NCBI RefSeq assembly: GCF_029767005.1
Contig: NZ_JARUQR010000003.1
Coordinates: 124,001-188,000, forward strand
DNA from: Thiomicrorhabdus sp. ZW0627
GTDB taxonomy: Bacteria; Pseudomonadota; Gammaproteobacteria; Thiomicrospirales; Thiomicrospiraceae
Length of the DNA stretch: 64,000 nt
Direction of reading: 5' to 3'
The notes under the pieces are model-generated. The model was not told the origin of the DNA and searched no databases. It was given only the letters and a program-made list of their open reading frames with translations. Below, in pieces: positions 17,152 to 29,517 of this stretch. Both the position numbers and the translations under genes were made by a program. Every line of letters starts with the position of its first letter. Position 1 is the first letter of the stretch.

Positions 17152-19293
17152 TTAGATACGCTGGATTTTATCTACAATCGGTACACGTTTCAGGAATCGC
17201 ATCACTTGTGCCAGGTGAGTACGGTCGCGCACGGCAATCACAAAGTTCATTACGCTATAGGTCTCATCCTTATCTTCTGAGCGCACGCGTTCGATGTCGG
17301 TTTTGTTTTTTGCGATTTCGTTTGCGATGGTCGCAAGCGCCCCACGCTGGTTTTTGACTTCCAGTTGGATTTCAGCCAGATAGGTCGCTTCGTTGTCCTC
17401 TTCCCAGTTCACGTCGAGCATTTTTTCAGGCTGGTTTTTGATCTTCTTGACGTTGTGGCAGTCATCGCGGTGAATAACCAACCCTCTTTCGGTACTGATG
17501 AAACCGACGATCTTATCGCCCGGAATCGGGTGGCAACAGTTGGCGAAGTTGATCACCATGCCTTCGGTTCCGGAAATCGCCAGCGGCATGTCTGCATTCG
17601 GCTCTTTGGCAGGCAGTTTGTCTTCGGTACCGAGTAGCAGGTCATGGATCTGCTTGGAGACCAGTCCAGCCATACGATTCCCGAGTCCGATTTCGCTCAA
17701 CAGGTCTTCCCAGCCTTCCAGTTTGAGGGCGGCGGCAATTTCGCGGCGAATCAGTTCGGTCAAGCCGTCATAAGCCATGTTTTGGGTACGCAGTGCTTTA
17801 GTAAGCAGCTTTTCTCCGAGACTGATGGCTGCGCCGGTTTTCTGGTTCTTAAGGTAGTGACGGATTTGCGAGCGTGCTTTGGCCGTGGTGACAAAGTTCA
17901 GCCAGGCAGGGTTCGGCTGGGCGTCCTTACCTTTGATGATATGAATGGTTTTCCCGCTCTCAAGCGGCGTTCGTAAAGGCACCAGTTTCTTGTCAATGCG
18001 GCAGGCAACGGTCGAGTGGCCGATGTTGGTATGGACCGCATAGGCGAAATCGACTGGCGTTGCACCTTTCGGCAGTGTGATGATGTCGCCTTTTGGTGTA
18101 AAGACGTAAATCACATCCGGGAATAGGTCGATTTTGACGTTTTCCAGGAAGTCGAGAGAGTTCCCTGCGCTCTGCTGGATCTCCAGTAGGTTTTTCACCC
18201 ATTCCTGGGCACGCACTTCGACCGAGCTAGGCGAATTATCCTCTAGCGTAGCGCCGTCTTTATAGTGCCAATGCGCGGCAATCCCGTGTTCGGAAACGTC
18301 GTGCATGGTTTCGGTACGTATCTGGACTTCCAGGTGGATGCCGTAAGGCCCGAACAAAGTCGTGTGCAATGACTGGTAACCGTTGGGTTTAGGAATTGCG
18401 ATATAGTCCTTGAACCGGTTTGGTAAAGGTTTGTAGAGCGAGTGAACCGTTCCAAGGGTGCGATAACATTCGTCTGCCGTATTGACGATGATGCGGAACG
18501 CGAAAATATCGAGGATGTCGCTGAAGCTCTGGCGCTTGTTGCGCATCTTTTTATACAAACTGTACAGGTGTTTTTCCCGGCCAAGAACGCGTGCCGGGAT
18601 GTTTTCCTGGGCCAGACGGTTCTGCAAGGTCTCGGTGATGTGTTCGATCACTTCATGGCGGTTACCGCGCGCTTTCTTGACGGCGTTTTCCAATACCGCA
18701 AAGCGCAGAGGGTGCATGGCCTTGAAGCCAAGGTCTTCCAACTCGATTCGAATCGCGTTGATCCCTAATCGTGCTGCAATCGGTGCGTAGATGTCCAAGG
18801 TTTCGTGAGCGATTCGGCGTTGCTTTTCAGGGCGCATGACACCCAAGGTACGCATGTTGTGAAGGCGGTCGGCCAGTTTGATGAGGATGACTCGGATGTC
18901 GCGAGCCATTGCCAGAATCATTTTACGGAAGTTTTCCGCCTGGGCTTCCTGTGGGGTTTCGAACTGGAGTTTACCGAGTTTGGTGACGCCATCGACGATT
19001 TCGGCGACGTTTTCACCGAATTGGGTGATGATGTCTTCTTTGGTGTAAGGGGTGTCTTCGACGACATCATGGAGGATAGCGGCGATGATGCTCTCTTGAT
19101 CGAGCTGCATTTCGGCCAGTATCTCGGCCACGGCAACCGGGTGCCAGATATAGTCGCCACCCGCTTTTCGGGTTTGGCCTTCATGCGCCTTGGCACCGAA
19201 TTCGAACGCTGCTTTTATCTTTTCGACGCTCTCGTCATTTAGATAAAGGGATGCCTTTTCAATTAATCCTTGAAGTGAATTCGGTGTCGGCAT
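17152..19293 (-). CDS. spoT: Bifunctional (p)ppGpp synthetase/hydrolase SpoT
   Basis: A 713-residue RelA/SpoT homologue. The N-terminal HD hydrolase has A-A-I-L-H-D-V-V-E-D-T near residue 70. The synthetase domain has R-F-K-D-Y-I-A-I-P-K and G-Y-Q-S-L-H-T-T; the R-x-K-D form is the one found in bifunctional enzymes rather than E-x-D-D RelA. A TGS domain (V-F-T-P-K-G-D-I-I-T-L-P), a helical/zinc-finger-like region and a C-terminal ACT domain follow. It sets the stringent response level. Preceded by rpoZ as usual, but gmk is displaced 4.5 kb upstream by LPS genes. Confidence 0.96.
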   Translation of the reverse strand: MPTPNSLQGLIEKASLYLNDESVEKIKAAFEFGAKAHEGQTRKAGGDYIWHPVAVAEILAEMQLDQESIIAAILHDVVEDTPYTKEDIITQFGENVAEIVDGVTKLGKLQFETPQEAQAENFRKMILAMARDIRVILIKLADRLHNMRTLGVMRPEKQRRIAHETLDIYAPIAARLGINAIRIELEDLGFKAMHPLRFAVLENAVKKARGNRHEVIEHITETLQNRLAQENIPARVLGREKHLYSLYKKMRNKRQSFSDILDIFAFRIIVNTADECYRTLGTVHSLYKPLPNRFKDYIAIPKPNGYQSLHTTLFGPYGIHLEVQIRTETMHDVSEHGIAAHWHYKDGATLEDNSPSSVEVRAQEWVKNLLEIQQSAGNSLDFLENVKIDLFPDVIYVFTPKGDIITLPKGATPVDFAYAVHTNIGHSTVACRIDKKLVPLRTPLESGKTIHIIKGKDAQPNPAWLNFVTTAKARSQIRHYLKNQKTGAAISLGEKLLTKALRTQNMAYDGLTELIRREIAAALKLEGWEDLLSEIGLGNRMAGLVSKQIHDLLLGTEDKLPAKEPNADMPLAISGTEGMVINFANCCHPIPGDKIVGFISTERGLVIHRDDCHNVKKIKNQPEKMLDVNWEEDNEATYLAEIQLEVKNQRGALATIANEIAKNKTDIERVRSEDKDETYSVMNFVIAVRDRTHLAQVMRFLKRVPIVDKIQRI

Positions 19294-19310
19294 AGATTGG
19301 ATGGGGCTCC

Positions 19311-19535
19311 TTAGCTGAAGTATGGAGGAGTATCAGGATCCGCCATGACCACATCACGATCGATTGAGTTCTCTGCCAATTCACGCAAAGCCATTACGGT
19401 CGGCTTGTCGTTGTCCCATGACAAAGTCGGTTCGGCACCATTCGCCAACTGACGTGCGCGTTTTGCACTGACAATCACTAACTCAAAGCGGTTTTCAACC
19501 TGGGTTAAACAATCTTCAACGGTAACTCGTGCCAT
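19311..19535 (-). CDS. rpoZ: RNA polymerase omega subunit
   Basis: A 74-residue protein starting [10 protein letters not shown], containing the omega signature R-F-E-L-V...A-K-R-A-R-Q-L and A-L-R-E-L. Omega helps assemble RNA polymerase and forms part of a ppGpp site together with beta-prime, which makes its position 17 bases before spoT functionally sensible. I use the start at 19535 because it gives the canonical N-terminus; an upstream in-frame start at 19562 adds nine atypical residues. Confidence 0.95.
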   Translation of the reverse strand: MARVTVEDCLTQVENRFELVIVSAKRARQLANGAEPTLSWDNDKPTVMALRELAENSIDRDVVMADPDTPPYFS

Positions 19536-19630
19536 AATTTTTAGTCCATCTATAAATTTCAAAGTTAAGGAGCTATTTTACCTTAAATTTAATCATACAT
19601 TAAGATGAATATTCAGCGAAACCTCTGTTT

Positions 19631-20863
19631 TTATTGCTTATTTAAGGAAATGTCGAGTGTTTCCAGGTATTTCTGAAGGGTATCCTGTTGTAAATCAAGC
19701 GCCTGTTTTGCGCCCATACCTAAATTCTGCGCTTTTTCAGGGTCGTTCATCAGGGTTTGTAAAGTGGCTTTAAGCTCGTTGTAATCTTGGGTTTGGACAA
19801 TACCTTGATGCTCTTTGAGTAATGCCAATTCGTCTTCGAAGTCGGACATGTCCGGCCCTGTGATGATCGGCTTGGCAAAGGCCGCAGGCTCAAGGATATT
19901 GTGGCCGCCTTTCGGCACGAAGCTGCCGCCCATGATGACCATTTCCGCATGGGCGAACAGGGCCATGAGCTTGCCGATACGGTCATCCAGAAACAGCTTG
20001 GTGGTTTCTTCCGGAGTCTCGTTTTTACTGGCCACTTTCAATCCGGCATCCAGGGCAATCAACTGTTTTTGAATCTGGCCGCTGCGTTGGGGATGTCGGG
20101 GCACGATCACCAGCAGCTCGGGGCGGTTGAGAGAAAGCCAGATACGGCTGATTTGAAGTTCTTCGTCTTCATGAGTTGAAGCCGCTAGAACGTAGGGGCG
20201 TTCGATCGGTCGGACTTGGCTGTGTACTTCTGGCAAGGCGGCGTATTTCAGGTTATTGAGCACCTGAATGGTTCCCGGTTTGGCGCCAAGTGCTTCAAAA
20301 CGTTTGGCTTCATCTTGGGAGCGCGCGATGATCATGTCCACTTGAAGCAGGCTTTGTCGGTAGGTTTTTTGCAGCCAGGCCGGTGCTCGTAGGGTTTTTT
20401 TGGAAAGTCGGCCATTAAGAATGCAAAGCTCGATCTCATTAGCGGAGACGATACGGTAGAGATTGGGCCAGATTTCGGTTTCCATTACCCAGAGTCGAGC
20501 GGGTTGATGGCGTTTGAGAAAGTGGCGGATTGCGAACGGCCAATCTAAAGGCAGATAGCGATGGACAACTTGATCGCCGAAGCTTGAAACAACCAGGTCT
20601 TTTCCTGTTGGAGTGCTGGTGGTAATCAGCAGCGGATAGTGCGCTATGAGCGCACGAATTAAAGGTTCCGCGGCTTTAACTTCACCGACGGAGGCACAAT
20701 GGAACCAGATCGGTTTTTGATTTGGCTGGAGTGTTTTTAACGGTGGGTAATAAAGTCCTAGGCGTTGAACCACAAACGGCCAGCCGCCTTTGCGTTTAAA
20801 GGCATCGACAAGTATCAAAACCCAAATCAGCGGGCTCAGTAATCGAATCAACAGCTGGTACAT
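19631..20863 (-). CDS. waaA: 3-deoxy-D-manno-octulosonic acid (Kdo) transferase WaaA
   Basis: A membrane-anchored glycosyltransferase that adds Kdo to the lipid A precursor. The N-terminal hydrophobic anchor (L-L-S-P-L-I-W-V-L-I-L) is followed by the GT30 N-domain I-W-F-H-C-A-S-V-G-E-V-K-A-A with the catalytic Glu and T-T-S-T-P-T-G. The C-domain has M-G-G-S-F-V-P-K-G-G-H-N-I-L-E-P. Length 410, usual for the family. It lies immediately after kdsB and the kdn genes, so it probably receives CMP-activated 8-amino-Kdo as well as or instead of CMP-Kdo; that is inferred from context. Confidence 0.94.
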   Translation of the reverse strand: MYQLLIRLLSPLIWVLILVDAFKRKGGWPFVVQRLGLYYPPLKTLQPNQKPIWFHCASVGEVKAAEPLIRALIAHYPLLITTSTPTGKDLVVSSFGDQVVHRYLPLDWPFAIRHFLKRHQPARLWVMETEIWPNLYRIVSANEIELCILNGRLSKKTLRAPAWLQKTYRQSLLQVDMIIARSQDEAKRFEALGAKPGTIQVLNNLKYAALPEVHSQVRPIERPYVLAASTHEDEELQISRIWLSLNRPELLVIVPRHPQRSGQIQKQLIALDAGLKVASKNETPEETTKLFLDDRIGKLMALFAHAEMVIMGGSFVPKGGHNILEPAAFAKPIITGPDMSDFEDELALLKEHQGIVQTQDYNELKATLQTLMNDPEKAQNLGMGAKQALDLQQDTLQKYLETLDISLNKQ

Positions 20864-20919
20864 GGTTTTGGGCTCAACTCCGAACGGGTTTTAAAAAGTG
20901 AACAGGCCTGTCGGGATTT

Positions 20920-21666
20920 TTAATGCCCGGCCACCAGCAGGGCTTCCATGATGGCGATGTCGCCCGGCAGATCGACTTCCGGAGAATCCCATTTACTTTC
21001 TACCACTTTGATCTTATGCCCGTATTCGAGCGCACGAAGCTGCTCTAGTTTCTCGATGTCTTCCAAACGACCCATCGGCAGGGTGTTGAATAAATCGACA
21101 AAACGCTTTGTATAGGCGTAGACGCCCAGGTGCTTGAAACTGTCGTGATCCCAGTAATCACGGCCGTGCGGAATGGTGGCACGAGAGAAGTACAGAGCGA
21201 AGTCATTCACGTCGGTGACCAATTTGACGTCTTTGGGATTGGTGATTTCCGCTTCGTTGACGATTTTGAACGATAGGGTGCTCATCTCGAAACTGCCGTC
21301 GTAGTCGTCAGCCAGAAACGGCGCAATCACGTCTTCGATTGATTCATGATGAACCAGCGGCTGGTCTCCCTGTACGTTAACGATCAAATCGTCGTCATTT
21401 AACCCTAAAGCGTTGGCGGCTGCGGCGATGCGGTCCGTACCGGAGGCCGCTTCCACAGGAGTCATAACGACTTGTCCGCCGAACTCTTCGACGACGGTTT
21501 TGATGCGGTCATCATCGGTGGCGACATAAACACCTTTTAACCCTTGTGCTTGGGCAATGCGTTCGTAAACGTGCTGAATCATCGGCTTGCCGTTGATCAG
21601 TTTCAAAGGTTTTCCGGGTAAACGGGAAGAACCGTAACGCGCAGGGATAAAGACATAGGTGTTCAT
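20920..21666 (-). CDS. kdsB: CMP-Kdo synthetase KdsB, probably the 8-amino-Kdo cytidylyltransferase
   Basis: A 248-residue cytidylyltransferase with the nucleotide loop [16 protein letters not shown] and the N-V-Q-G-D-Q-P-L active-site motif. KdsB activates Kdo with CTP. In Shewanella the homologous enzyme next to kdnA and kdnB prefers 8-amino-3,8-dideoxy-octulosonate; adjacency to both genes here suggests the same preference, though the sequence alone does not prove it. Start ATG 21666. Confidence 0.93.
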   Translation of the reverse strand: MNTYVFIPARYGSSRLPGKPLKLINGKPMIQHVYERIAQAQGLKGVYVATDDDRIKTVVEEFGGQVVMTPVEAASGTDRIAAAANALGLNDDDLIVNVQGDQPLVHHESIEDVIAPFLADDYDGSFEMSTLSFKIVNEAEITNPKDVKLVTDVNDFALYFSRATIPHGRDYWDHDSFKHLGVYAYTKRFVDLFNTLPMGRLEDIEKLEQLRALEYGHKIKVVESKWDSPEVDLPGDIAIMEALLVAGH

Positions 21667-21746
21667 TTGTTCGGACTCAATGGTGGTTTAAATGGTTCGA
21701 CTGCAGGATATAAAAGCCGGCCGGACTAATTTCCGGCCGTCAAAGA

Positions 21747-24035
<2,289 letters not shown>

Positions 24036-24080
24036 CTATGGTTCGGGTGTTCTGGTTAGGCGCTAATTGGCGGATTCCAA

Positions 24081-25000
<920 letters not shown>

Positions 25001-25525
25001 ATGCATAAGGAAAGTATATTTTTAATAGGTCCAATGGGGGCGGGTAAATCGACCGTAGGTCGCGCTCTGGCTGAACGGCTGCAATACGAGTTCGTCGACA
25101 GTGATCATGAAATCGAAGCGCGTACCGGTGCGACGATCCCTATGATTTTCGACATCGAGGGTGAGTCCGGTTTCCGTGATCGTGAAGAGAACGTGATTGA
25201 CGAGTTGACCCAGCGTCCAGGAATTATTTTGGCCACTGGCGGTGGCGTTGTGGAACGCGAAATCAATCGCAAGCATTTACGCACCCGAGGGTTTGTGGTC
25301 TATTTGAAATCGCCGGTCGAGGCGTTGATCCAACGTACCAAGCATGACCGCAACCGTCCGCTTCTACAGCAGGCCAATCCACAGAAGGTGCTAAAGGATC
25401 TGATGATCAAGCGTGAACCGTGGTATCTGGAGATGGCGGATCTGGTCATTGAAACCCAGCAAGTGCCTGTACATAGGGTTGTTAAGGTGATTGCGGATCG
25501 ATTGTTGGCCGAACAGGTCGTTTAA
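25001..25525 (+). CDS. aroK: Shikimate kinase
   Basis: A 174-residue kinase that phosphorylates shikimate in aromatic amino-acid synthesis. Walker [12 protein letters not shown] near residue 11, the D-S-D-H-E-I-E substrate motif, F-R-D-R-E-E, A-T-G-G-G-V-V and R-N-R-P-L-L lid. It lies 49 bases before aroB, the standard proteobacterial pair. Start ATG 25001 ([10 protein letters not shown]). Confidence 0.96.
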   Translation: MHKESIFLIGPMGAGKSTVGRALAERLQYEFVDSDHEIEARTGATIPMIFDIEGESGFRDREENVIDELTQRPGIILATGGGVVEREINRKHLRTRGFVVYLKSPVEALIQRTKHDRNRPLLQQANPQKVLKDLMIKREPWYLEMADLVIETQQVPVHRVVKVIADRLLAEQVV

Positions 25526-25574
25526 ACGATTTAAACGTCATAGTTGAATAGAATTAAAGTTAAGAGAGTAGTGA

Positions 25575-26660
25575 GTGAAAACGTTAACGGTTGATTTAGG
25601 GGATAGAAGTTACCCGATTTTCATTGGTGAAGATTTGTTGGGCGATGCCGAGTTGGTGAAGCCTTACGTGAAAGGCACGCAGGTTTTGATTGTCACTAAT
25701 ACAACCGTCGCTCCGCTGTATCTTGAACAGTGTAAGAAGGCTTTCGCCGATTTTGAAGTCGAGACGGTAATCTTGCCGGATGGCGAGCAGTATAAGAATT
25801 TGGAAGTCTTGAATCAGGTGTTTGATGCGTTGATCGGCAAGCGTTTCGACCGTCGCTGCACGTTGGTTGCCTTGGGCGGCGGGGTCATCGGTGATATGAC
25901 CGGTTTTGCCGCAGCTGCTTTCCAGCGCGGTGTGAACTTCATTCAGGTACCGACAACTTTATTGTCGCAAGTGGATTCTTCGGTGGGCGGCAAGACGGGC
26001 GTCAACCATCCTCTTGGAAAGAACATGATCGGGGCATTCCATCAGCCTCAGTGTGTCATTATCGACACCAAATCCTTGAATACTCTGGAAGACCGCGAAT
26101 TGTCGGCAGGCCTGGCGGAAGTGATCAAATACGGTCTGATCGGCGATTACCCGTTCTTCGAATGGTTGGAGGCGAATCTGGAAGCGTTATTGGATCGTGA
26201 TCCTGTGGCGTTGGCGGAAGCGATTCAGCGTTCGTGCCAGAACAAGGCCGATATCGTTGCTAAGGATGAAAAGGAAGCCGACATGCGCGCGCTATTCAAC
26301 TTGGGACATACTTTCGGTCATGCGATCGAAGCCGGTATGGGATACGGTGCTTGGCTGCACGGCGAAGGGGTCAGTGCGGGAACCATGCAGGCTGCGTATA
26401 TGTCCAAGTTGATGGGCAATATCAATCAAGCGGATTTTGACCGTATCCAAGCGATTTTCGAACGCGCCAAGTTGCCGGTTTGTCCGCCTTCGACAGATGA
26501 GATGCCGAACCAGAAATACATGGATCTGATGGCCGGTGACAAGAAAGTTCAGGCCGGTACGATTCGTCTGGTCTTGTTAAAGACCATCGGCGAAGCTTAT
26601 GTAACTGGGGATTATCCGGCGGATCTGTTGCAACAAACTCTGACCGAATGGCGTTGCTGA
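25575..26660 (+). CDS. aroB: 3-dehydroquinate synthase
   Basis: A 361-residue NAD- and zinc-dependent enzyme making 3-dehydroquinate from DAHP. G-G-G-V-I-G-D-M-T-G-F, P-T-T-L-L-S-Q-V-D-S-S-V-G-G-K-T-G-V-N and the metal ligands E (L-A-E-V-I-K), H (N-L-G-H-T-F-G-H) and H (L-H-G-E-G-V) are all visible. Starts at GTG 25575 behind AAGAGAG. It feeds chorismate, which UbiC in this window uses. A CAGGCCTG lies inside it at 26107. Confidence 0.97.
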   Translation: MKTLTVDLGDRSYPIFIGEDLLGDAELVKPYVKGTQVLIVTNTTVAPLYLEQCKKAFADFEVETVILPDGEQYKNLEVLNQVFDALIGKRFDRRCTLVALGGGVIGDMTGFAAAAFQRGVNFIQVPTTLLSQVDSSVGGKTGVNHPLGKNMIGAFHQPQCVIIDTKSLNTLEDRELSAGLAEVIKYGLIGDYPFFEWLEANLEALLDRDPVALAEAIQRSCQNKADIVAKDEKEADMRALFNLGHTFGHAIEAGMGYGAWLHGEGVSAGTMQAAYMSKLMGNINQADFDRIQAIFERAKLPVCPPSTDEMPNQKYMDLMAGDKKVQAGTIRLVLLKTIGEAYVTGDYPADLLQQTLTEWRC

Positions 26661-26727
26661 GACTGATTGTTCACAGAGGACATCGGGCGACGTTTGAAAT
26701 GTTGAATTTTTGATCGAGGAGCTCGTT

Positions 26728-27654
26728 ATGCCCGAACGTTTTGCCAGCCAGTTTAATGTCAAAGGTGTGACGTTTTCCATGCGCGACCATTTGATGATGA
26801 TCGATGTGGAGAACGAGCATGCCAAGGTAACTATCACCACGCACGGTGCTTCCGTACTCAGTTATGTGCCTAAAGGCGAGCATGAAGATGTCTTGTGGGT
26901 CAGTCCCACGGCCGTCTTTAATGGCAAGAAGGCCGTACGAGGCGGGATCCCCATTTGCTGGCCGTGGTTTGGCAAGGCGAACTCGGCGGGCCTGCCAGCC
27001 CACGGTTTTGTTCGCAATATGGTCTGGCATCTTGATCATGTCGCTAACCTCCCTTACGGCGTCACCGAAGTTGTGTTGACTTGCAGCGACACAGAAGAGA
27101 CTCGTGCCTTATGGCCTCACGCCTTTCATTTGCAACTCAAGATCGAAGTCGGCGAAAAACTGGCTTTGACTCTGACGACCACCAATCCAAACGATCACGA
27201 TATTGAAATCACCGAGGCGTTGCATACTTATTTCAATGTCGCAGACCCTAGAGACATGTTGATCACAGGGCTCGAAAACACAATTCACCTGGATAAGTTG
27301 AGTGAAGACGTCCCACCGGAGATTCAGGCCGAACCGGTTGTTTTGAATCCGCCGAAAGATTCCGTCTTCCTGGATCATATCGGTGATGCCGTTATCGAGG
27401 ATTCAGGCAATCATCGTCGGATATTGATCGAGAAAAAGAATTCGTCTTCCAGTGTGGTCTGGAATCCGGGACCGGAGATTGTCAAAGGCTTTGATGACAT
27501 TCCTGATGATGGTTGGTTGACGTTCGCTTGTGTCGAAAGCGGTAACGTGCTCGATAATCAGGTCGTGGTTCCAAGTGAAGGCAAGCACAGCTTGACCATG
27601 ATGCTTTCTGCTGAAGCGGTTCGATCACGACCAGGCCTGTTCAGAGTGAAATAA
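26728..27654 (+). CDS. D-hexose-6-phosphate mutarotase (aldose 1-epimerase family)
   Basis: A 308-residue YeaD-type epimerase. Typical family blocks: G-A-S-V-L-S-Y-V, V-R-G-G-I-P-I-C-W-P-W-F-G, the first catalytic His in A-H-G-F-V-R, the second in E-A-L-H-T-Y-F, and the base Glu near F-A-C-V-E-S-G-N-V. It interconverts the anomers of glucose-6-phosphate and related sugar phosphates. I chose ATG 26728, with GAGGAG six bases upstream, over an in-frame TTG at 26710. It follows aroB by 67 bases and may be co-transcribed; a CAGGCCTG overlaps its last codons. Confidence 0.88.
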   Translation: MPERFASQFNVKGVTFSMRDHLMMIDVENEHAKVTITTHGASVLSYVPKGEHEDVLWVSPTAVFNGKKAVRGGIPICWPWFGKANSAGLPAHGFVRNMVWHLDHVANLPYGVTEVVLTCSDTEETRALWPHAFHLQLKIEVGEKLALTLTTTNPNDHDIEITEALHTYFNVADPRDMLITGLENTIHLDKLSEDVPPEIQAEPVVLNPPKDSVFLDHIGDAVIEDSGNHRRILIEKKNSSSSVVWNPGPEIVKGFDDIPDDGWLTFACVESGNVLDNQVVVPSEGKHSLTMMLSAEAVRSRPGLFRVK

Positions 27655-27662
27655 CCGGCGGT

Positions 27663-28367
27663 TCAGGGCTTTCGGAAGTAGTATTTGAAATAGATCACAC
27701 CTAAGGAACCTGTGATGATGCTTGGTATGATCAATGACCAGTTCGGGATTTCCCGGTAGGCGAAGATTCCGAGTATCCCCCCGATCAGAAAGCTGAACAG
27801 CAGTACTAAAAGCAAATTCGCCTGCCAGGGCCAAGGTTGCCCCGTTTTTATCTTGTTGGCTAGATGAACGCCTATATCCGTTACCGTTCCCGTCATGTGT
27901 GTGGTTCTCAATTGCAATCCACGATAACTCGCTACCAGCGCGTTCTGCAGGCCGCAGGCGATGGCGCTAAGAAGCAGGGAAACTTCCGATTGGATGAAGC
28001 TGAACAGGGTAGCAGAGCCTAAAATAGCGCTGTTAATCAGCAAAGCATGGCCGTAATTGGCGCTGGTTTTGAATTGTGCTTTGCCGATCAACAGGCCGGA
28101 AATCAATGCGCCGCCCAGGAATCCAATTAGAATCATGAAGCTATTCAGGAAGTCGCGAAGTTCGAGATGGGCGATGGCATCGCTTAAACGAGACGTAACA
28201 CCAGTCATCTGACTGACGGGAATACCGAATTCAATCAGCATGGCACTGTTGATATAGCCAGCCATTGACGCCATGAGCATGGCGATGATAAACGACTTGC
28301 GAATCGAAAAACGAAGTTCCGAATCGTTCGCAGAGGCTTCAGGGAATTCTTTAGGTGGATAGGGCAT
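27663..28367 (-). CDS. YoaK/DUF1275-family membrane protein
   Basis: A 234-residue protein with about six membrane helices. The DUF1275 landmarks are visible: S-M-A-G-Y-I-N-S, S-Q-M-T-G-V-T, C-G-L-Q-N-A-L-V-A-S-Y and T-T-H-M-T-G-T-V-T-D-I-G. The biochemical role of the family is not established. I prefer the ATG at 28367 (M-P-Y-P-P-K-E-F) to a TTG at 28385. It converges on the mutarotase gene with 8 bases between stops, and is separated from rpoH by a strong terminator. Confidence 0.8.
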   Translation of the reverse strand: MPYPPKEFPEASANDSELRFSIRKSFIIAMLMASMAGYINSAMLIEFGIPVSQMTGVTSRLSDAIAHLELRDFLNSFMILIGFLGGALISGLLIGKAQFKTSANYGHALLINSAILGSATLFSFIQSEVSLLLSAIACGLQNALVASYRGLQLRTTHMTGTVTDIGVHLANKIKTGQPWPWQANLLLVLLFSFLIGGILGIFAYREIPNWSLIIPSIITGSLGVIYFKYYFRKP

Positions 28368-28385
28368 GGTTAGAGAATAAAACAA

Positions 28386-28416
28386 AAAGGCCTGTTTGAA
28401 AACAGGCCTTTAGATA
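28386..28416 (-). terminator. Strong intrinsic terminator of rpoH with AACAGGCCT arms
   Basis: An 11-bp perfect stem AAAGGCCTGTT / AACAGGCCTTT with a 4-nt loop lies 8 bases after the rpoH stop. On the minus strand it is followed by a T-rich tract. Each arm carries seven of the eight bases of the window-wide CAGGCCTG palindrome. Confidence 0.9.
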
Positions 28417-28418
28417 GT

Positions 28419-29315
28419 TTAAGCAATTAGCTGGTTTTTCAGCTTGTTCAACGCTTGTTTTTCTACTTGGCGGATTCTCTCCATAGAGACGCCGAACTCT
28501 TCGGAAAGTTCTTTCAAACCAACTTTGTCATCCGTCAGCCAGCGTTTCTGGATGATTGCGCGACTACGCTCGTCGAGAGTTGCAAGCGCCGCCTGCATTC
28601 TGCCCAGTTCGTATTCCGCCTGGTTTTCCTGTACCAGTACCGTTTCAGGGTCGGCGTCTTGGCTGACCAGAATCGGGAAGGTGGTATTTTCGTCATCTTC
28701 CACTGTCGGGTCAACCGAAATGTCTTTACCGTATAGGCGGCTTTCCATTTCTAGAACGTCTTTACGTGATACGCCAAGCTCTTCAGCGACTGCATCCGCG
28801 TCCTTGTCACCAAACCATTCCAGGTTTTTCTTGGTGCTGCGCAATTTAAAGAACAGTTTGCGTTGCGCTTTGGTGGTTGCGGTTTTGACGATTCGCCAGT
28901 TTTTGATTACGTATTCGTTGATTTCGGCACGAATCCAATGAACCGCAAACGTCATCAGACGTACGTTTTCTTCAGGATTGAAGCGTTTGACCGCTTTCAT
29001 CAGACCGATGTTCCCTTCCTGAATGATGTCGCCCAGAGGCAGTCCGTAACCGTTGTACGAACGCGCTACCGGCACGACATAACGCAAGGATGACAAAATC
29101 AACTGTCTGGCTGCCGATAGGTCTTTTTCATAAAAGAGCTTCTCGGCAAGCGCCTTTTCCTGCTCGGCAGACAACTGCTCGATGCTTTGAATGGTACGCA
29201 AATACGTATCCAGATTCTGGCCTGGAGACAGTTCAAATGCCGAAACATTCGTTGCCGGCAAGTTTGCATGTGAGTTCAATCGTTTAGTTCTTGGATGTTT
29301 TACAAGAGATTTCAT
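28419..29315 (-). CDS. rpoH: RNA polymerase heat-shock sigma factor sigma-32 (RpoH)
   Basis: A 298-residue sigma-70 family protein. Region 2 (D-I-I-Q-E-G-N-I-G-L-M-K-A-V-K-R-F, then V-H-W-I-R-A-E-I-N-E-Y) is followed by the diagnostic RpoH box Q-R-K-L-F-F-K-L-R. Region 4 has a helix-turn-helix L-K-E-L-S-E-E-F-G-V-S-M-E-R-I-R-Q. It directs transcription of chaperone and protease genes. AGGAGG lies just before ATG 29315. Unusually, a perfect CIRCE operator overlaps its promoter, predicting repression by HrcA in addition to the usual post-translational control by DnaK and FtsH. Confidence 0.96.
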   Translation of the reverse strand: MKSLVKHPRTKRLNSHANLPATNVSAFELSPGQNLDTYLRTIQSIEQLSAEQEKALAEKLFYEKDLSAARQLILSSLRYVVPVARSYNGYGLPLGDIIQEGNIGLMKAVKRFNPEENVRLMTFAVHWIRAEINEYVIKNWRIVKTATTKAQRKLFFKLRSTKKNLEWFGDKDADAVAEELGVSRKDVLEMESRLYGKDISVDPTVEDDENTTFPILVSQDADPETVLVQENQAEYELGRMQAALATLDERSRAIIQKRWLTDDKVGLKELSEEFGVSMERIRQVEKQALNKLKNQLIA

Positions 29316-29350
29316 ACTCGTTTCCCTCCTGAACCTAATTTAATTACTTA

Positions 29351-29380
29351 ATACTACAACATTTTTAGCACTCATTGCAA
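29351..29380 (-). promoter_or_regulatory. Predicted sigma-70 promoter of rpoH
   Basis: On the minus strand TTGCAA (29380-29375) and TAGTAT (29356-29351) are 18 bases apart, giving a plausible -35/-10 pair about 40 bases before the rpoH start codon. The -35 element lies inside the spacer of the CIRCE operator. Confidence 0.5.
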
Positions 29381-29391
29381 GAGAGTGCTAA
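29365..29391. promoter_or_regulatory. CIRCE operator (HrcA binding site) upstream of rpoH
   Basis: Perfect CIRCE arms TTAGCACTC (29365-29373) and GAGTGCTAA (29383-29391) with the canonical 9-bp spacer, 50 bases upstream of the rpoH ATG. All 18 arm positions match the consensus. CIRCE is bound by the repressor HrcA and normally controls groESL and dnaK operons. Confidence 0.95.
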
Positions 29392-29452
29392 TAAAATTCA
29401 CGATTGATTCATACTGTTTTTAACTGTTTGAAAAATAAGAGTTTATGAAAAT

Positions 29453-29491
29453 AAAAAAGCCGTATCGGAAACAACCGATACGGCTTTTTTT
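29453..29491 (-). terminator. Bidirectional terminator after fliS
   Basis: A 10-bp perfect GC-containing stem GCCGTATCGG / CCGATACGGC with a 6-nt loop is flanked by six As and seven Ts. It lies between the fliS stop and the rpoH promoter region, isolating rpoH from upstream transcription. Confidence 0.92.
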
Positions 29492-29517
29492 GACTGGATT
29501 AGAGTTAGATTGTTGGA

